From Massariosphaeria phaeospora (lineage: Eukaryota > Ascomycota > Dothideomycetes > Pleosporales), in assembly GCA_011032825.1 (NCBI GenBank), contig JAADJZ010000005.1:1679001-1743000 (forward strand): a stretch of DNA of 64,000 bases. Reading direction: 5' to 3'. The position numbers were made by a program, and so were the translations under genes. Positions 45,329 through 57,014 of the stretch are shown one piece after another; position 1 is the stretch's first letter, and every line of letters begins with the position of its first letter. The notes under the pieces were generated by a model. It searched no databases. It was not told the DNA's origin and was given only the letters and a program-made list of their open reading frames with translations.

Positions 45329-46813
45329 ATGGTCTTAAGCTGGAACAACATGGTCTCAAGGAGGCGTACTTCGTGGACCCCACTTGCGCGGCAACACCAA
45401 TCTCACTATCTGTGGGATCTCTCAAACGAACTCTTACTACTCATTGCATCAAACCTCTCTATTACCGATCAATGGGAATTCCACTATGCGTATCCTCAAA
45501 TTCGCATCCTCTTGGATCCGCTCTTCCGGGATGTTGAAATCGAAGGAGCCGGCTCGTCTCCAGACACTGTCTTGATCACAGACAGATATCTCACGATACT
45601 TCACGACGACATATCGTTGGCTACCAAGGTTAAATCTATCCACTGCCACCTTGCGGACATTGAAGATTATTCCATAGACATCCCTGATGGTATGTCAGTT
45701 TGGCCACGAGATTTGATCGAGGAAAAGTACAAGCAAGTTCTCGACCAAGCGCAGTGGCCCACCACCAGTCAGCTCCAATTTTCTCTGCTTTCGGGTAACT
45801 TGCTCGTCACCATGATCGCAGTCACACCGAATCTTCAGAATATAGACTTGCTACTACAGGATGACAGATATCTCGACCTGCAGCCAATAACTAGCTGATG
45901 CATTACGCCCCGTCTTCCAATCATTCCATGAACAAAAGCGCTCTCTCTCGCGGTTCTCGGTAGAAGCTTGGGAGATCGAACAGGGCGGCTCCAGTCAAAG
46001 AACAAATGTTGAGCATCTACTGCTGGCCATATTCCTGGTACCCCGGATTCGCCAGATGGTTATAAAGCAACTGGTGTCGATACAGTCAAGCACTGGTGCA
46101 TGGGTAAAGCCCAATCCGCTACCTTGGGTAGAAGAAATCGAGCTTCCGGATCCATTCCAGTGCCCACCGAATTTTATCTCTGGTATTTTACAATCCGTTC
46201 GAGGACTGAAGCGCTTCGAGTGCAATGTGGATTATTATCCTGTGGAGTTTTCTAGCGCGGGATACATGCTTTACAGTATCGTAACGGGCTCGAGTCGCAC
46301 AAAGACACATTGGAGAACCTCAGTCTTTTTATTTCTTGCGAACAAGAGGAATATGACCAGTGGGTCCGGGAATCAAGTCCTATCGGTTCACTGAAGCAGT
46401 TCCACAAACTCAAACGTCTGGAAATATCGCCCTCACTCCTCTGGTTCGATGACGACGAGCAGAACATACATCCGCATATGTCGCTCTCCGATCTCCTCCC
46501 ATCATCTCTCCACAATTTTATACTCACGTACTCTTCATACGATACCCCAATGAAGCTCGTCGAGTTTGTGAATGAACTCCAGCGAAGCAGAGATGAGAAG
46601 AATATTCATTTTTCTCATCTAAAGCATACAATGGATCGTTCAGAGGCGTGGGCTAAATCAACTACTGGTGGCATCTCAAATGAAGAGAAGGACGAGAGTT
46701 TGGCAGCGCTAAAAGGGCTTGGGGTGGAGTTTATCATTGAAAAATGGGACAAGGAGCCAATTTCGCCGAGGTGGAAGTGTGTGGGCGAATGTGCTGCTGT
46801 ATCGAATGTGTAA
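45329..46813 (+). pseudogene. F-box-like protein gene with two frameshifts
   Basis: Three overlapping frames read as one protein. 45,329-45,890 carries an F-box-like start (LSNELLLLIASNLSITDQWEF) and continues to LLLQDDRYLDLQP. The next frame takes over near 45,894 (ADALRPVFQSFHEQKRS through ELPDPFQCPPNFISGILQSVRGLKRFEC). The third takes over near 46,250-46,265 (ALQYRNGLESHKDTLENLSLF) and runs to the stop at 46,813. No GT-AG intron of plausible length fits either junction, so single-base indels are the simplest explanation, as decay or sequence error. F-box proteins are substrate adaptors of SCF ubiquitin ligases; this copy would be non-functional if the shifts are real. Confidence 0.7.
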
Positions 46814-47610
46814 ATGGGCCCCGACCTCGCAGCAAACACTACCGCAATCCTCTAGATTGATGTTTTGAATTACCGACTGAGGTATGCACAGGAATACTTC
46901 GAGCTACTATCATAATCTAAGAAGGGCTGTATGGGGGGAGTTGAAGTGGACTGCAGGGACATGACTACCCTCGGTTGCTCTCCAAGGGCGCAGGGAGGTA
47001 GTCTGTGTTGGTGCTTCGTGAACATTATTACGATTCTGGCAGCGCGGCGAGAGGACACTCTAGGCCTGCAAAGCCCTGTTATATCGGGTAAAGTGAGTAA
47101 TGCGGTTCACGTGCAGAACCTCATCCCCTATTGTATCCACCAGACTGCACAACGGCACACCTGGCCGATGCTCCAGTTCCATATCCGGATCTCAGTGTTT
47201 CAGTTTCGAAGATACATAAGCGATACGTGGCTGCTCTTTCTTTGTTGCACTATTTCTGGGCCTTTCTTGCTGTCTAAAGTTCGAGGAGCATTTCCTCCCT
47301 AGCTCTTTACCTGTTCATTAAACAACTCTGCGCTTTCCTCCTACGGGCACATCAGCCCACCCCGGTTATAACGACAACTTATCTCTCGAATCACTGCTTG
47401 TCATCCTACATCAATCACATCGTCCTACATTCTGTCTTCTGACTTCCTACGGCTATTACTTAAGATTTCCTGGCATTACTTTCACCTACGGCATCATATC
47501 ACAGACCGAACTACCGTCTTGAGGTACCAACTCGGCCGACGCGCAAGACACCGCCATTAACTACACTCAGGGCCGACCACATTCAACGATCTCGCAAACC
47601 CAAAGCGCCA
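46814..47610. other. Intergenic
   Basis: Promoter region of the But2-like gene. The open frames at 46,870-47,302 have no motif. The final 200 bp are CT/CA-rich, typical of a fungal 5' UTR. Confidence 0.5.
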
Positions 47611-48546
47611 ATGTTCGCGCTACTCCTACCAGCTCTTCTGCTGCTGCGATCACAACCCAGCGCAGCCACTCCAGCGCCCGCTCCTTACGCCTTCCCCAAC
47701 TCAACCCACCCGGATGCCAATTCGACAAATCCCTCCTTCAACACAACAAGCAGCCCCTATAGCGACTGGACGAATCCCACCACCAACGTCACAGACCGGT
47801 TCAACGCCACCTCAAACCCCTACAACCTCACCAACCCGCTCAACTCCACAACGCCACCCTCTAACACCACGATCCTCCCCCTAGCGATCCCGATCCCACA
47901 CCTACAACCCACCTACCCGTACCCCAACGCCATCATCCCCTCGCTACACACCACCTGTACGACCTACTACCCCACCTCCCTACTCATCCTCAACTCGCTG
48001 TACCCATTCTACATCTCGCTACCGCTGCACTCCACACGCCGCTTCTTCATGATACTGCGCCAACTGCACTCCGTTTTCAGCGTCGCCACGCAAGTCCAAT
48101 TCAGCGGCCTGCCACCCGCGTCGGCAAACACTACCTGCCGCCTCGAACTCGCGCTGCCGGCCGCGGGCTACCAGCACATTGGCGGCGACCCCGTGCTCGA
48201 CGTGTGGAGCGTGCAGCGCGAGGCCGGCGCGGGTGCGAGCTGGGCCTCGTTCGTCGGCAGCAGGGGCAGCGACACTAGCGCCAGCGACGTCAGCGTCAGT
48301 GACGCGACGGAGAACGGTACCGCTGTGCTGTTCGGCGCGGTGAGCGGCGAGGAGCGCGCGCTCACTGCGTCGCGCGTGTTTGGGAGCGGTGTTGTGGTTG
48401 TCGGCGAGCGCGCGTGCAATGAGACGTTGACGTTTCAGATGGGGTTGAGAGATAACGGGGGAGTGGTGGTGCAGTATTGGGACTTCGTGAATTTGGCGCC
48501 GCCGGCGGGGCCGGTGCAGGGGTGGAGGGTGGTGGTGGGGTGTTAA
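47611..48546 (+). CDS. Secreted But2-like domain protein
   Basis: 311 residues, single exon. A signal peptide (MFALLLPALLLLRSQPSAA) precedes an Asn/Ser/Thr-rich stretch with many N-glycosylation sequons (about residues 28-85). A beta-rich C-terminal domain follows (from about residue 110: AIIPSLHTTC, then QVQFSGLPPASANTTCRLELALP, GDPVLDVWSVQ, ACNETLTFQMGL, PVQGWRVVVGC). The pattern of a Cys beside the L-L-F-P strand, a LDVW strand and a terminal Cys fits fungal proteins with the But2 C-terminal domain. A role at the cell surface is likely from the signal peptide; no enzymatic residues are visible. Assignment rests on motif layout and is moderate. Confidence 0.65.
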   Translation: MFALLLPALLLLRSQPSAATPAPAPYAFPNSTHPDANSTNPSFNTTSSPYSDWTNPTTNVTDRFNATSNPYNLTNPLNSTTPPSNTTILPLAIPIPHLQPTYPYPNAIIPSLHTTCTTYYPTSLLILNSLYPFYISLPLHSTRRFFMILRQLHSVFSVATQVQFSGLPPASANTTCRLELALPAAGYQHIGGDPVLDVWSVQREAGAGASWASFVGSRGSDTSASDVSVSDATENGTAVLFGAVSGEERALTASRVFGSGVVVVGERACNETLTFQMGLRDNGGVVVQYWDFVNLAPPAGPVQGWRVVVGC

Positions 48547-48947
48547 GTGAGCGTGGATAAGCTGGTTAGATGGATGGATAGCAGGGGGTAGAGCAGGAAT
48601 AAGATAGGATAGGATAGGATAGGATAGATGGGGTGGTGGAGGAAGAATAAGGAGGGCAATAGGGGCAAGGGTGCTTGAGGGACATGGTTTGAGGACTGCG
48701 GTAGACTACGCTTCTTCTTGACGACTGTTGCGTTAATTTGCACACATGGCAAAGACAGAATGCAAGGAATAAAAACCGTCCATGGTCAGAAACAGAAATA
48801 GGGTAATCAGCTGCGCAACAAGCGTCCAAACTCCATCCCGATTTTCCGTTTTCGCTTTTACCAAACCAAACCCAAAAATGACTCTGTACAGATCAGGTCA
48901 GATCAGACACCTACATTCAGGATCGAGACGTTCCGTGCCGTGCACTC
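48547..48947. other. Convergent intergenic region with (GGATA)n
   Basis: Between two convergent genes; a (GGATA)5 microsatellite lies at about 48,603-48,627. No gene. Confidence 0.6.
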
Positions 48948-50818
48948 CTAATTCCGGCAGGCACTGTCCGTCACACACCCCTGACTCGCATCCTTCACAA
49001 ACCGCGCATACTTGAACAGCGTGCCGCGCTCATACTTCAACGCCGGCGCGGTCCAGTCCTCTCTCCGCCTGGCCAGCTCCTCCTCCCCAACATCGAAGCT
49101 CAGCTCGCGCGACTCCGCATCAATCGTAATTGTATCGCCGTCGCGCACCAGGCCAATGGGCCCGCCCTCTTGCGCCTCGGGTACAATATGGCCGATCAGG
49201 AAGCCGTGGCTGCCGCCGCTGAAGCGGCCGTCGGTCAGCAGGGCGACGTCCTGGCCGAGGCCGGCGCCCATGATGGCGGAGCTGGGCTTCAGCATCTCGG
49301 GCATGCCGGGCCCGCCTTTGGGGCCTTCGTAGCGGATGACGACGACGGTTTTTTCGCCTTTCTTGATGTCGCCGCGCTCGAGGGCGGCGATGAAGGCGTC
49401 TTCGGCTTCGTAGACTTTGGCGCGGCCGGTGAATTTGAGGCCTTCTTTGCCCGTGATTTTGCCTACAGCGCCGCCGGGGGCGAGGTTGCCTTTGAGGATT
49501 TGGAGGTGGCCGGTGGCTTTTATAGGGTTGCTGAGGGGGCGGATGATAGCTTGATCAGGTGGGAAACTGGGTGCGTGCTCAAGGTTGTCTTTCATAGTTT
49601 TGCCAGTTGCAGTCATAGTGCTGCCGTCGAGGAGGCCTTCCTTAAGGAGGAACTTGAGCAGGGCGGGGGTACCGCCGATGTCGAAGACGTCAGCCATAAC
49701 GTATTTACCCGATGGCTTGAGGTCTGCAAGCAGAGGAGTGCGGTCGCTAACGCTTTGGAAGTCGTCGATTGTGAGCTTGATGCCGACAGAATCGGCGATG
49801 GCGATGAGATGGAGGACAGCGTTTGTTGAACCACCGGTGATGCTGACCACCACCATGGCGTTCTCGAGCGCTTGCCGTGTGATGATGTCCGAGGGCCGAA
49901 TGTCCTCCTTCAGAAGGTTCTTGATAGCACCTCCAGCAGCCAAGCATTCCAGAACCTTTGCCTTCGAATTCGCGGGGTTTGAAGAGGACCCAGGGAGCGT
50001 CAAGCCGATAGTCTCGATCGCCGTGGCCATGGTGTTCGCCGTGTACATGCCTCCGCAAGCGCCCTGGCCGTTGCACGCATGCCGGATGATGTCGAACCGT
50101 TCCTCTTCATTGATCTCGCCAGTGATGAACTGGCCGTACGCTTGGAAGGCCGACACGATGTCGATCTGCTGGTTGTCGAGCGTCTTCGCGCAGCCCGGCT
50201 GGATGGTGCCGCCGTAGACCATGAGCGAGGGCCGGTTCACGCGGCCCATGGCCATGATGACACCCGGCATGTTCTTGTCGCAGCCGGGAATCGAGATATT
50301 CGCATCGTACCACTGGCCGCCCATGACCGTCTCGATGGAGTCGGCAATGAGGTCGCGCGACTGCAGCGAGTAGCGCATGCCCTTGGTGCCCATGGAGATG
50401 CCGTCGCTGACGCCAATGGTGTTGAACTGCATGCCCAGCAGCCCCGCGCGCTGCACGCCCTCCTTGACCTTGTGGTTCAGGTCCAGCAGGTGCATGTTGC
50501 ATGGGTTGCCCGTGTACCACACCGACGAGATGCCGACCTGGGCCTTGTTCATGTCCTGCTCGCTCATGCCCGTGGCGTACAGCATGGCCTGCGAGGCGCC
50601 CTGCGACTTGGGCTGCGTGATGGACTTGCTGACCGAGTTGAGCTCATGGTCCGACCTCGCCCAGCGGGTGGCCGAGCTGGAGAGCGCTCGTCTGTGTGGC
50701 TGTTAGCTGCGGTAGGACGAGGCGGCGTGTCCAGCCAGGTTACCTACGTCGGCGGCCATTGAAGGCGCGACGGGCGTGCCGAGCGCGACAGGGCAGCTCC
50801 AAGGCGTGTGAGCGGCAT
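48948..50818 (-). CDS. ILV3: Dihydroxy-acid dehydratase, mitochondrial (valine/isoleucine synthesis)
   Basis: Exon 1 (50,748-50,818) and exon 2 (48,948-50,691) across a 56-nt intron give 604 residues. The N-terminus is Arg/Ser-rich and lacks acidic residues, a mitochondrial targeting peptide. The mature enzyme has the three conserved Fe-S cysteine contexts: NPCNMH (Cys88), PGCDKNMPG (Cys161) and [12 protein letters not shown] (Cys236). It dehydrates 2,3-dihydroxy-isovalerate and -methylvalerate to the 2-oxo acids, the third step of branched-chain amino-acid synthesis in the matrix. The length matches the family. The large antisense frames on the plus strand (49,170-50,762) are codon-usage shadows. 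Confidence 0.97.
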
Positions 50819-51539
50819 GGTGTGGGCTGTCGGCGAGCGCAGCGTGGGCCCGGATGGATATAGATATTTTATGCTTCATAGATATTTTAATGCTTCACAC
50901 CTCGGCCGTCAGCGGCCATTTTGCCGATGGCAACAAGGCCGGCATCGGCGCCACTTGTCTCGGCCAATCACGCGCCTGACGTTTCTCACCGCCTTGGCAC
51001 CTCCGAACCGCACACCGCACACACACCGCATCCCCACCCCGACTCTCACTATCAGCCGTCTCATCATCCTTTCACTTTCACTTTCGCCGGACTACTCAGG
51101 ACACGTGATGGTGGTTGCAATATTCCCTACTCCCGGCATTGTCCTTGTCCTCAGCGCTGGTGGCAGGAGAAAACGAGCATTCGAGCTACAGTCCGGTTTC
51201 AGTATGCCTATACTCCGTACCTGTGTCCAATCTCAGTATAAACCCGATTCACAAGATACGCCGCACTACCATAGTTAGCTAACCCCAAGTGAACAACGTC
51301 TCTTGTTCACGGATTCACAAAGGCAGTCAACATGCCAACTCGCGTATCATTCACGCTCCCTATTGAAGCTATTGTTTCCATCACACAATATGATTAATTT
51401 CACCGCGTGCCGTTTATTTTCCAGGTTCGGGTACTATATCAATATACTTCTCTCCCCACCACACCCTCAACCAGTTCAGCATTTCATGTGGCTTTCGCAA
51501 ACACCTTCATACCTAGATCGCTCGACCCACTGATCTACC
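50819..51539. other. Divergent promoter region, ILV3 and GH17 gene
   Basis: Head-to-head spacing of 721 bp. Contains CA-rich and CT-rich stretches; no confidently placed factor site. Open frames here are unsupported. Confidence 0.5.
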
Positions 51540-53276
51540 ATGATTCTACTCTTCCTTCTTCTCATCTTCGCCCCATGGCTCTCCCCAGCTACGGCTAAGG
51601 TCTACACAGGCTTCAACTACGGCGCCTTCTGGAGCGAGCCCGCAAACCCCAAGAGCAAGGCCGACTTTGTGCGCCAGTTCAAGCTAGCCCAGAGCCTCGA
51701 CACTCCGGTCCCCTTCAACAGCGCCCGCTTGTTCACGTCTGTCCAGCAGGGCACGACAAACGAGCCCATTGCGGCATTTGACGCTGCTGTCGAAACCAAC
51801 ACATCCGTCCTCCTCGGCTTTTGGATTTCGCCAACTACGCAGAATGACGCGCTCCTGCAAAACGAACTTACAGCGCTTGACAAGGCGTTCAAGAAGCATG
51901 GCCAAAGTCTGGGGGATTTGGTGATTGGTCTCTCGGTCGGCAGCGAGGACGTCTATCGCTTTGAAGAGAAGAAGGAGCCGGGCGGCGTTGCAGCCGACAC
52001 TGTCGTCGAAAACCTGGCTCTTGTGCGCAAAACCATCGCAGAGTCGTCATACGCACAGTTCATGAAAGACAAACCTATTGGCCATGTTGACACGACCAAG
52101 CACGCAGCAGTCAAAGGCGCCCACTTCATCGGCATGAACGCCTACCCATACTGGAACAAAGACCCCATCGACGAAGCCCGCAAAAGCTTCTCCGGCAGTC
52201 TCGATAGTCTCAAGTCGCGCGTCGGCAGCACTGAAATCTGGCTTACAGAGCTAGGCTGGCCTTTCTCTGGACCCACGCTCGGCACTGCCGCAGCCAATCC
52301 TGAGAGCATGCAGCGGTACTGGAAGGAGGTGGGCTGCTCGTTTTTTGGCAAGGTCAATACGTTCTGGTTCCAGCTGGAGAAGGACACCAATAGCGGGGAG
52401 GAGCAAGATTGGGGCCTCTTGGACAGCGCGTCGCAGAAGCCGCGGATCAAGGATCTGAGCTGTCCTGCGGATTCCTTAAGTCCACCGAATGCCTCGAGCG
52501 GTGCGCCGCCTGAGAGTACGTTCAAGACTGTTGTCGTGTCCAGTGCTCTAAATACTCCGCCTGCGTTAAGCGTTGACAAGGCGTCGAATGCTCCGCCAGC
52601 ATCAAGTCCTCCACCACCGGCATCGAGTCCTGCACCACCGCCACCACTACAGAGTCCGACACTCTCTGCTTCATCTGCTTCGTCTGCTCCTCCGCCCCCA
52701 CCGCCACCACCTTCGTCTCCTCCCGCTTCAAATGTGCCTGAGATAACCGCCGCCCTGCCTCTCCCAACAACCACCACGCCCCCAACACTCGAGACACCCC
52801 TCGCCAAACCCGCCGGAAAAGCCGTCACAATCATTCAATGCGTCATCATTTCCCGCGTCAACGGCGCCTACGTCCCCATCGCCACGACCACGCCCCTCTC
52901 AAACGGAAAATGCCCGCTCCTCCCCCCGCTGCCACCGCTGCAGTCCCCGCGCTCCACATCCCGCCCTCCTCTCGCCCACCCTACCATTCCCGCACCGACA
53001 ACCACGTCCCGGCCCTGCATCTCCCCCTTCTGCATCTCACACCCCGCGAAGCCCACAACACCACCCACCTTTACAACCACATCCCGGCCCTGCATCTCCC
53101 CCTTCTGCATCTCGCACTCTCGGTCCGCGAAGCCGCGCCCGACGATGACGTTGTGCATCTCGCCGCTGTGCGTGCCCGCAGCGCCGTCCATCCCGAGCAT
53201 AGCGCCGGCGCCGTCCAAGAAGCCGACTACGTTGTGTATTTCGCCGTTGTGTGTGCCGGTGAGGACGAGGGGGTGA
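51540..53276 (+). CDS. GH17 glucan endo-1,3-beta-glucosidase with Pro-rich Cys-repeat tail
   Basis: 578 residues, single exon, signal peptide at residues 1-19 (MILLFLLLIFAPWLSPATA). The catalytic domain (about 20-310) has the GH17 layout: GFNYGAFW near the N-terminus, the acid/base Glu136 in GLSVGSEDVYR (family G-N-E, here G-S-E) and the nucleophile Glu237 in IWLTELGWPFSG. It would cleave beta-1,3-glucan in the wall. A Pro/Ser/Thr linker (about 330-430) leads to a C-terminal region with four CISP(F/L)C repeats. There is no hydrophobic GPI tail. The repeats are unusual and may form disulfide-linked units or bind wall polymers; this is inference. The repeat-bearing tail is encoded by a continuous open frame. 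Confidence 0.88.
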   Translation: MILLFLLLIFAPWLSPATAKVYTGFNYGAFWSEPANPKSKADFVRQFKLAQSLDTPVPFNSARLFTSVQQGTTNEPIAAFDAAVETNTSVLLGFWISPTTQNDALLQNELTALDKAFKKHGQSLGDLVIGLSVGSEDVYRFEEKKEPGGVAADTVVENLALVRKTIAESSYAQFMKDKPIGHVDTTKHAAVKGAHFIGMNAYPYWNKDPIDEARKSFSGSLDSLKSRVGSTEIWLTELGWPFSGPTLGTAAANPESMQRYWKEVGCSFFGKVNTFWFQLEKDTNSGEEQDWGLLDSASQKPRIKDLSCPADSLSPPNASSGAPPESTFKTVVVSSALNTPPALSVDKASNAPPASSPPPPASSPAPPPPLQSPTLSASSASSAPPPPPPPPSSPPASNVPEITAALPLPTTTTPPTLETPLAKPAGKAVTIIQCVIISRVNGAYVPIATTTPLSNGKCPLLPPLPPLQSPRSTSRPPLAHPTIPAPTTTSRPCISPFCISHPAKPTTPPTFTTTSRPCISPFCISHSRSAKPRPTMTLCISPLCVPAAPSIPSIAPAPSKKPTTLCISPLCVPVRTRG

Positions 53277-54073
53277 GTGAGTGAGGAGGGGAGGGGGGAA
53301 CGCTGGGGGGTTGAGGCTTGGATTGGATTGTTTTGGATTGGGTTGAATTGGGTTGGGTTGGCGTTTAAACGGACGGGACGGTGAGACATGTTTCCAAAGG
53401 GACTGGTTGGTCGATTGATCTGAGAGCTGAGCTGAGCTGATTTGCGCTGTTGCTGTACCGTGAGACAAAGGTGCGAGTGTGGAATACCAACCGTCTTTTC
53501 GCGTCCAGTCAGTCACTCAGTCATTCATTCAGGTGTACAGCTACCAGCCCTCAGCGCTGACGGAGCTCCATGACAAGTAGGTGGACACATACAAGCAAGC
53601 TTCATGCTCTCTATCAATAATATCGCGTTATAACAGTTAGTTCCATTCCCCGTATCCATCCAACCAACTAGAACCCTTGGTGCCTAACAACCTGGATAAC
53701 AACAAGAAACGCATGACCTTGCGTTGCGCTGCGCTGCTACTCCTGACCTCCTCTCCACTACACCTATGACCCGAGATCCTCACAATCGACTTCTTCTGCG
53801 ATATAATCCACATGCGGAACCTGAACTTAACGTGACGACCAGAGCAATCAAGTGAAGCAGCAGTTGCGCAGAAACCGGTGGGCGGCAACAATCAATCACA
53901 CGACCACCCCGGGAACAACAACAAACTGGATTTCGTATAAAGCGCGGGACGAAACCTGCTTCGGCTCCCAGCATTCTGAGCCCGATTTTCCTTCGACTTT
54001 GTGTGCTCAGCCAGCGAACGCGCTCGTCTCATCTTCCTCGGCAGCTCAACTTAGCTCAGCGCGAACAGATAAA
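53277..54073. other. Intergenic, includes TTGGATTGGG-type simple repeats
   Basis: 53,310-53,362 is a degenerate (GGATTG/GGGTT)n tract. Otherwise no gene. The open frame extends upstream from 54,074 to 53,852, but that part looks like 5' UTR. Confidence 0.5.
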
Positions 54074-55141
54074 ATGGCCAGTGCTAGTGGTATTGCTAGG
54101 ACGGGCGATATTGCAATCTCCAACGACTGTTTCCAGACCATTGAAGAAATATTCGAGAACATCCAACAGCTGGTTCGGCAATGTAATGGTGCTTCCGCTA
54201 CTGGTAGAGACGACGGTAGGGGTAGCGATGCAGATGGACTTGCGTCTACGGCCAAGGCAGATATGCTCGATCGGGTGTTGCGGAAGGTGAGGGATGCGAT
54301 TGGGAGTGTGGTGGTTGATGAGGAGGCTTCTAGGTCTGAGCTTGGGGGAGCTCGGGGGAGTGGCGGGGCGGACGAGATTGAGGTTGAAGAGGTGCGTAGT
54401 GAGGATGGGGGGAACGAGCTAGAAGTGCAGGCGGAGGCGGAGACGGAAGCAGAGCGGGAAGAGGTCCATGACAGCGGTGCAGCGAACGTTGAGGATGATA
54501 TTGGACCCGATGACGATCGCGACTCTGGCTATGATGGAGACGGAGAGGGTGATACTAGAGACGGCGATGGGGATGGGTGAACTGACCATGAGCGAACCCA
54601 CGATAATGTCGAAGATATTGAATCCGGCAATGCTCAGGATATTACCCTAGTTGAGGACGAGGATTCACGGGAGTACGCCGGAGCCAACGATCAGTATCCG
54701 GACCACGTCGAAGACTCTAGAGTCCCGAATATTGGAGACAGGGACAGAGCCGAGGATGGAGGTGTGGAGACGTCTGAGGTAGGACATGGTGAGGACCAGG
54801 ATCACGCTGATGAAAGCCCTGAAACGTCGGACGACTGTCACGTAGAAACGTCGGAAACCATGTCCGCGACCTCCGCTGTTGATTACGCCGCGGTGACAGC
54901 AAGATTAGAGAAACGGCTCAGCGAGTTTACTGTGAACGCGCATAGGAGCACGGCGTACTTCTGGGCGGTGGCGGCAATCTACGAGCTCGGCGTGACGGAG
55001 TGTCGATTCCCGAGGGGACGTAGGGCAGCGGAGATAGAAGCCGAAATCAGATTCAAGCTCGATCGTTTGGACGCGCTGTGGACGAAGTACGACCGCGGAG
55101 TGGGAGTGGAAGCTGGAGGCAATCGGACCGAAGCTGAATAG
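54074..55141 (+). CDS. Acidic, disordered protein with helical C-terminus; interrupted by an in-frame TGA or a 102-nt intron
   Basis: Start chosen at an ATG in AAAATGGCC. The first part (to 54,577) encodes a short helical segment (NDCFQTIEEIFENIQQLVRQCN) then a long Asp/Glu/Gly-rich disordered tract. A TGA at 54,578-54,580 stops the frame, yet the same frame stays open for 187 further codons to 55,141 with matching acidic composition. It ends in a folded helical domain (AAVTARLEKRLSEFTV, STAYFWAVAAIYEL, LDRLDALWTKYD). An intron 54,549-54,650 (GTGATA...CTAG, 102 nt) would remove the TGA in phase. Otherwise the TGA is a nonsense change (CGA to TGA). Family not recognised; nuclear role is only a guess from acidity. 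Confidence 0.55.
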
Positions 55142-55195
55142 AACATTAGACATCTGAATAGGCGTCGAACTATGAAGCCGCGTAACGCCCCATAT

Positions 55196-57014
55196 CTATA
55201 TTCTTACTTCTCCTTGTGTTAAAGTGTTCTCCCAATCGGGTCGATATTTCGTTTTCATGTGTTGCATGAGATCGGCGAGTGACGATGAGAGCGCTGCTGA
55301 GCTAGGCCATTTGCAAGAAGCAAGCTCAAGTGTTACCAAGGCGTTGGAGTAGAGCTGTATGAGGTTTCCGCCTAAGATGGCTGGTATGTTCTGGATCAAC
55401 ACCGTGCCTGCCCGATACACCCAATGGGGTGTAAGGAATGTGTTTATGGTGCCAGTGCTCACCACAGCCTCCAGGACATGCCAGGCGCTACCCCAACACG
55501 GATTCAGAAGGAGATGGGTTTGGTGAAGTGACTGGCGCAACCAGGGCATCAGGATGGAGTGGTCGAGAGGTGGCAACATCCTCTTGATGGACTCATCGCC
55601 CTTGCGGTAGCGGTGTTGCAGGCGGTAGAGAGAGCATAGAAAATCAGAAGGCTTGTGATGGTCAAAACACAATGGCCATTCCTATAAGTTGTCAGCGATA
55701 TCCTTTTACAACAGGAATCGGAGCACGAGCTTACCGGCTCTGGGAATGTAGCCGGCCTATCGAGTGTAGACGCAATTTCATTCTCGACAATGAAAATGGT
55801 CGAATGCATGCTGCGTAGCATTTCGACTTCGTCGGCGCCTAATTCCTGCAGATCTAGCTTAGCCTCTAGATTCAGTGCAAGTCTAGTGGCAAGAGCGATT
55901 TGTTGGCCTAAGGCATTATAATTAGCTTCTCCAACAACTGTTGAATAAATTGAAGATCCGCAATATCTCTCACAATCTATCTAACATAGACAAGATTTTC
56001 AGTACAAAAGCCTGAAAGAACGGAACCAAGCTTGCTCACCAATGTTCCCGGATTTGGGATCGAATAGACTGTTTATGGCAAGTAAGAGAACGGCTCGGAG
56101 CGTGGTGATGGTGGGCTCAGCCGTTGACGCCTCAAGGTGCTCCATAGCGCGTGCGAAAAAAGTTCCTGCATACATGCGGTACTTCAGTGCGTTGCCTTGG
56201 TGGTAAGAGAGTCGGCCAGAGGGGTTCCAAAGATGGTTTGGATTGGTTCTTCTGCTCGTGCCCGGCACTATATGGCAGGCAATCGAGTAAACCATATTCA
56301 AATAGAAGAGCTCCACGTCAGTAAGCTCTGTTGGGGGCTCCGGCGCAAGAAAGCGGGAAGCGGGGTCCAGAATGGGGAATATGGGCTGGACAGTGTTCAT
56401 ATACTCCTCAACCAGCTCATAGTTCTTGGCGGGCGACTGCTGCCAAACAAGTTGCCAGTCGTCGTCGGTCTCGAAAGGAGAATGCATCGAGGTCGCCTGC
56501 AACCGCGGGGACTTGACCAGGCAAGACTCGGAGCCCAGGTAGCGGTAGCTGTCGCCCGCGTATGCAAAGTGGTGCGCGTAGTGCTGATGCGCCGCATCTG
56601 ACACCACTGACTCGGCCTTGACAGTAGCAGTAGCTACAGAGTCCTGGGGCGAGACTCCCGATGCCGGTGGGGAAGGGTGGCTGCGAGCTCCAGCGGGGGC
56701 AGCTGGAGCCCTCAGCCTGTGCACGTGATCTACCAGCTCCGCAATGTAGCTGGGTTTTACATGTCAACAACCCGACGCGCGATGGGATGGAATCCAGCAG
56801 CAGCATACCTGCGCGGGAGGAACTCGTTGCGGCCGTGGTCGTAGAAGACGCACTCGACGCCGGCCTTGGTGCACTGCCTGCACTTGGGGAGCATCGTGTC
56901 GCAGCCGCGGCGGCAGTCGCGACATCTCTTGCATGCCGGCAGGCTCTGGATGAGCGCGTCGAGATCGATGTCGCTGTCGCTGTCGCTGGGGCGGTGGGGG
57001 GTGATGGACGACAT
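55196..57014 (-). CDS. Zn2Cys6 fungal transcription factor
   Basis: Four exons (56,809-57,014; 56,040-56,749; 55,735-55,937; 55,196-55,681) give 534 residues. The binuclear zinc cluster is Cys28, 31, 38, 45, 48 and 55 (ACKRCRDCRRGC...KCRQCTKAGVEC), followed by a linker and a SYIAELVDHVHRLR dimer coil. The middle carries the fungal-specific transcription-factor region (AKNYELVEEYMNTVQPIFPILD, LFYLNMVYSIACHI, TLRAVLLLAINSLF, ANYNALGQQIALATRLALNL). Intron 3 (55,938-56,039) is long at 102 nt. It starts 349 bp from, and is divergent to, another Zn2Cys6 gene. It likely binds DNA in the nucleus and controls nearby metabolic genes; targets unknown. Confidence 0.88.

Noticed and set aside
49170..50762. 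Long plus-strand frames opposite ILV3
   Set aside because: Codon-usage shadows of a strongly biased real gene.
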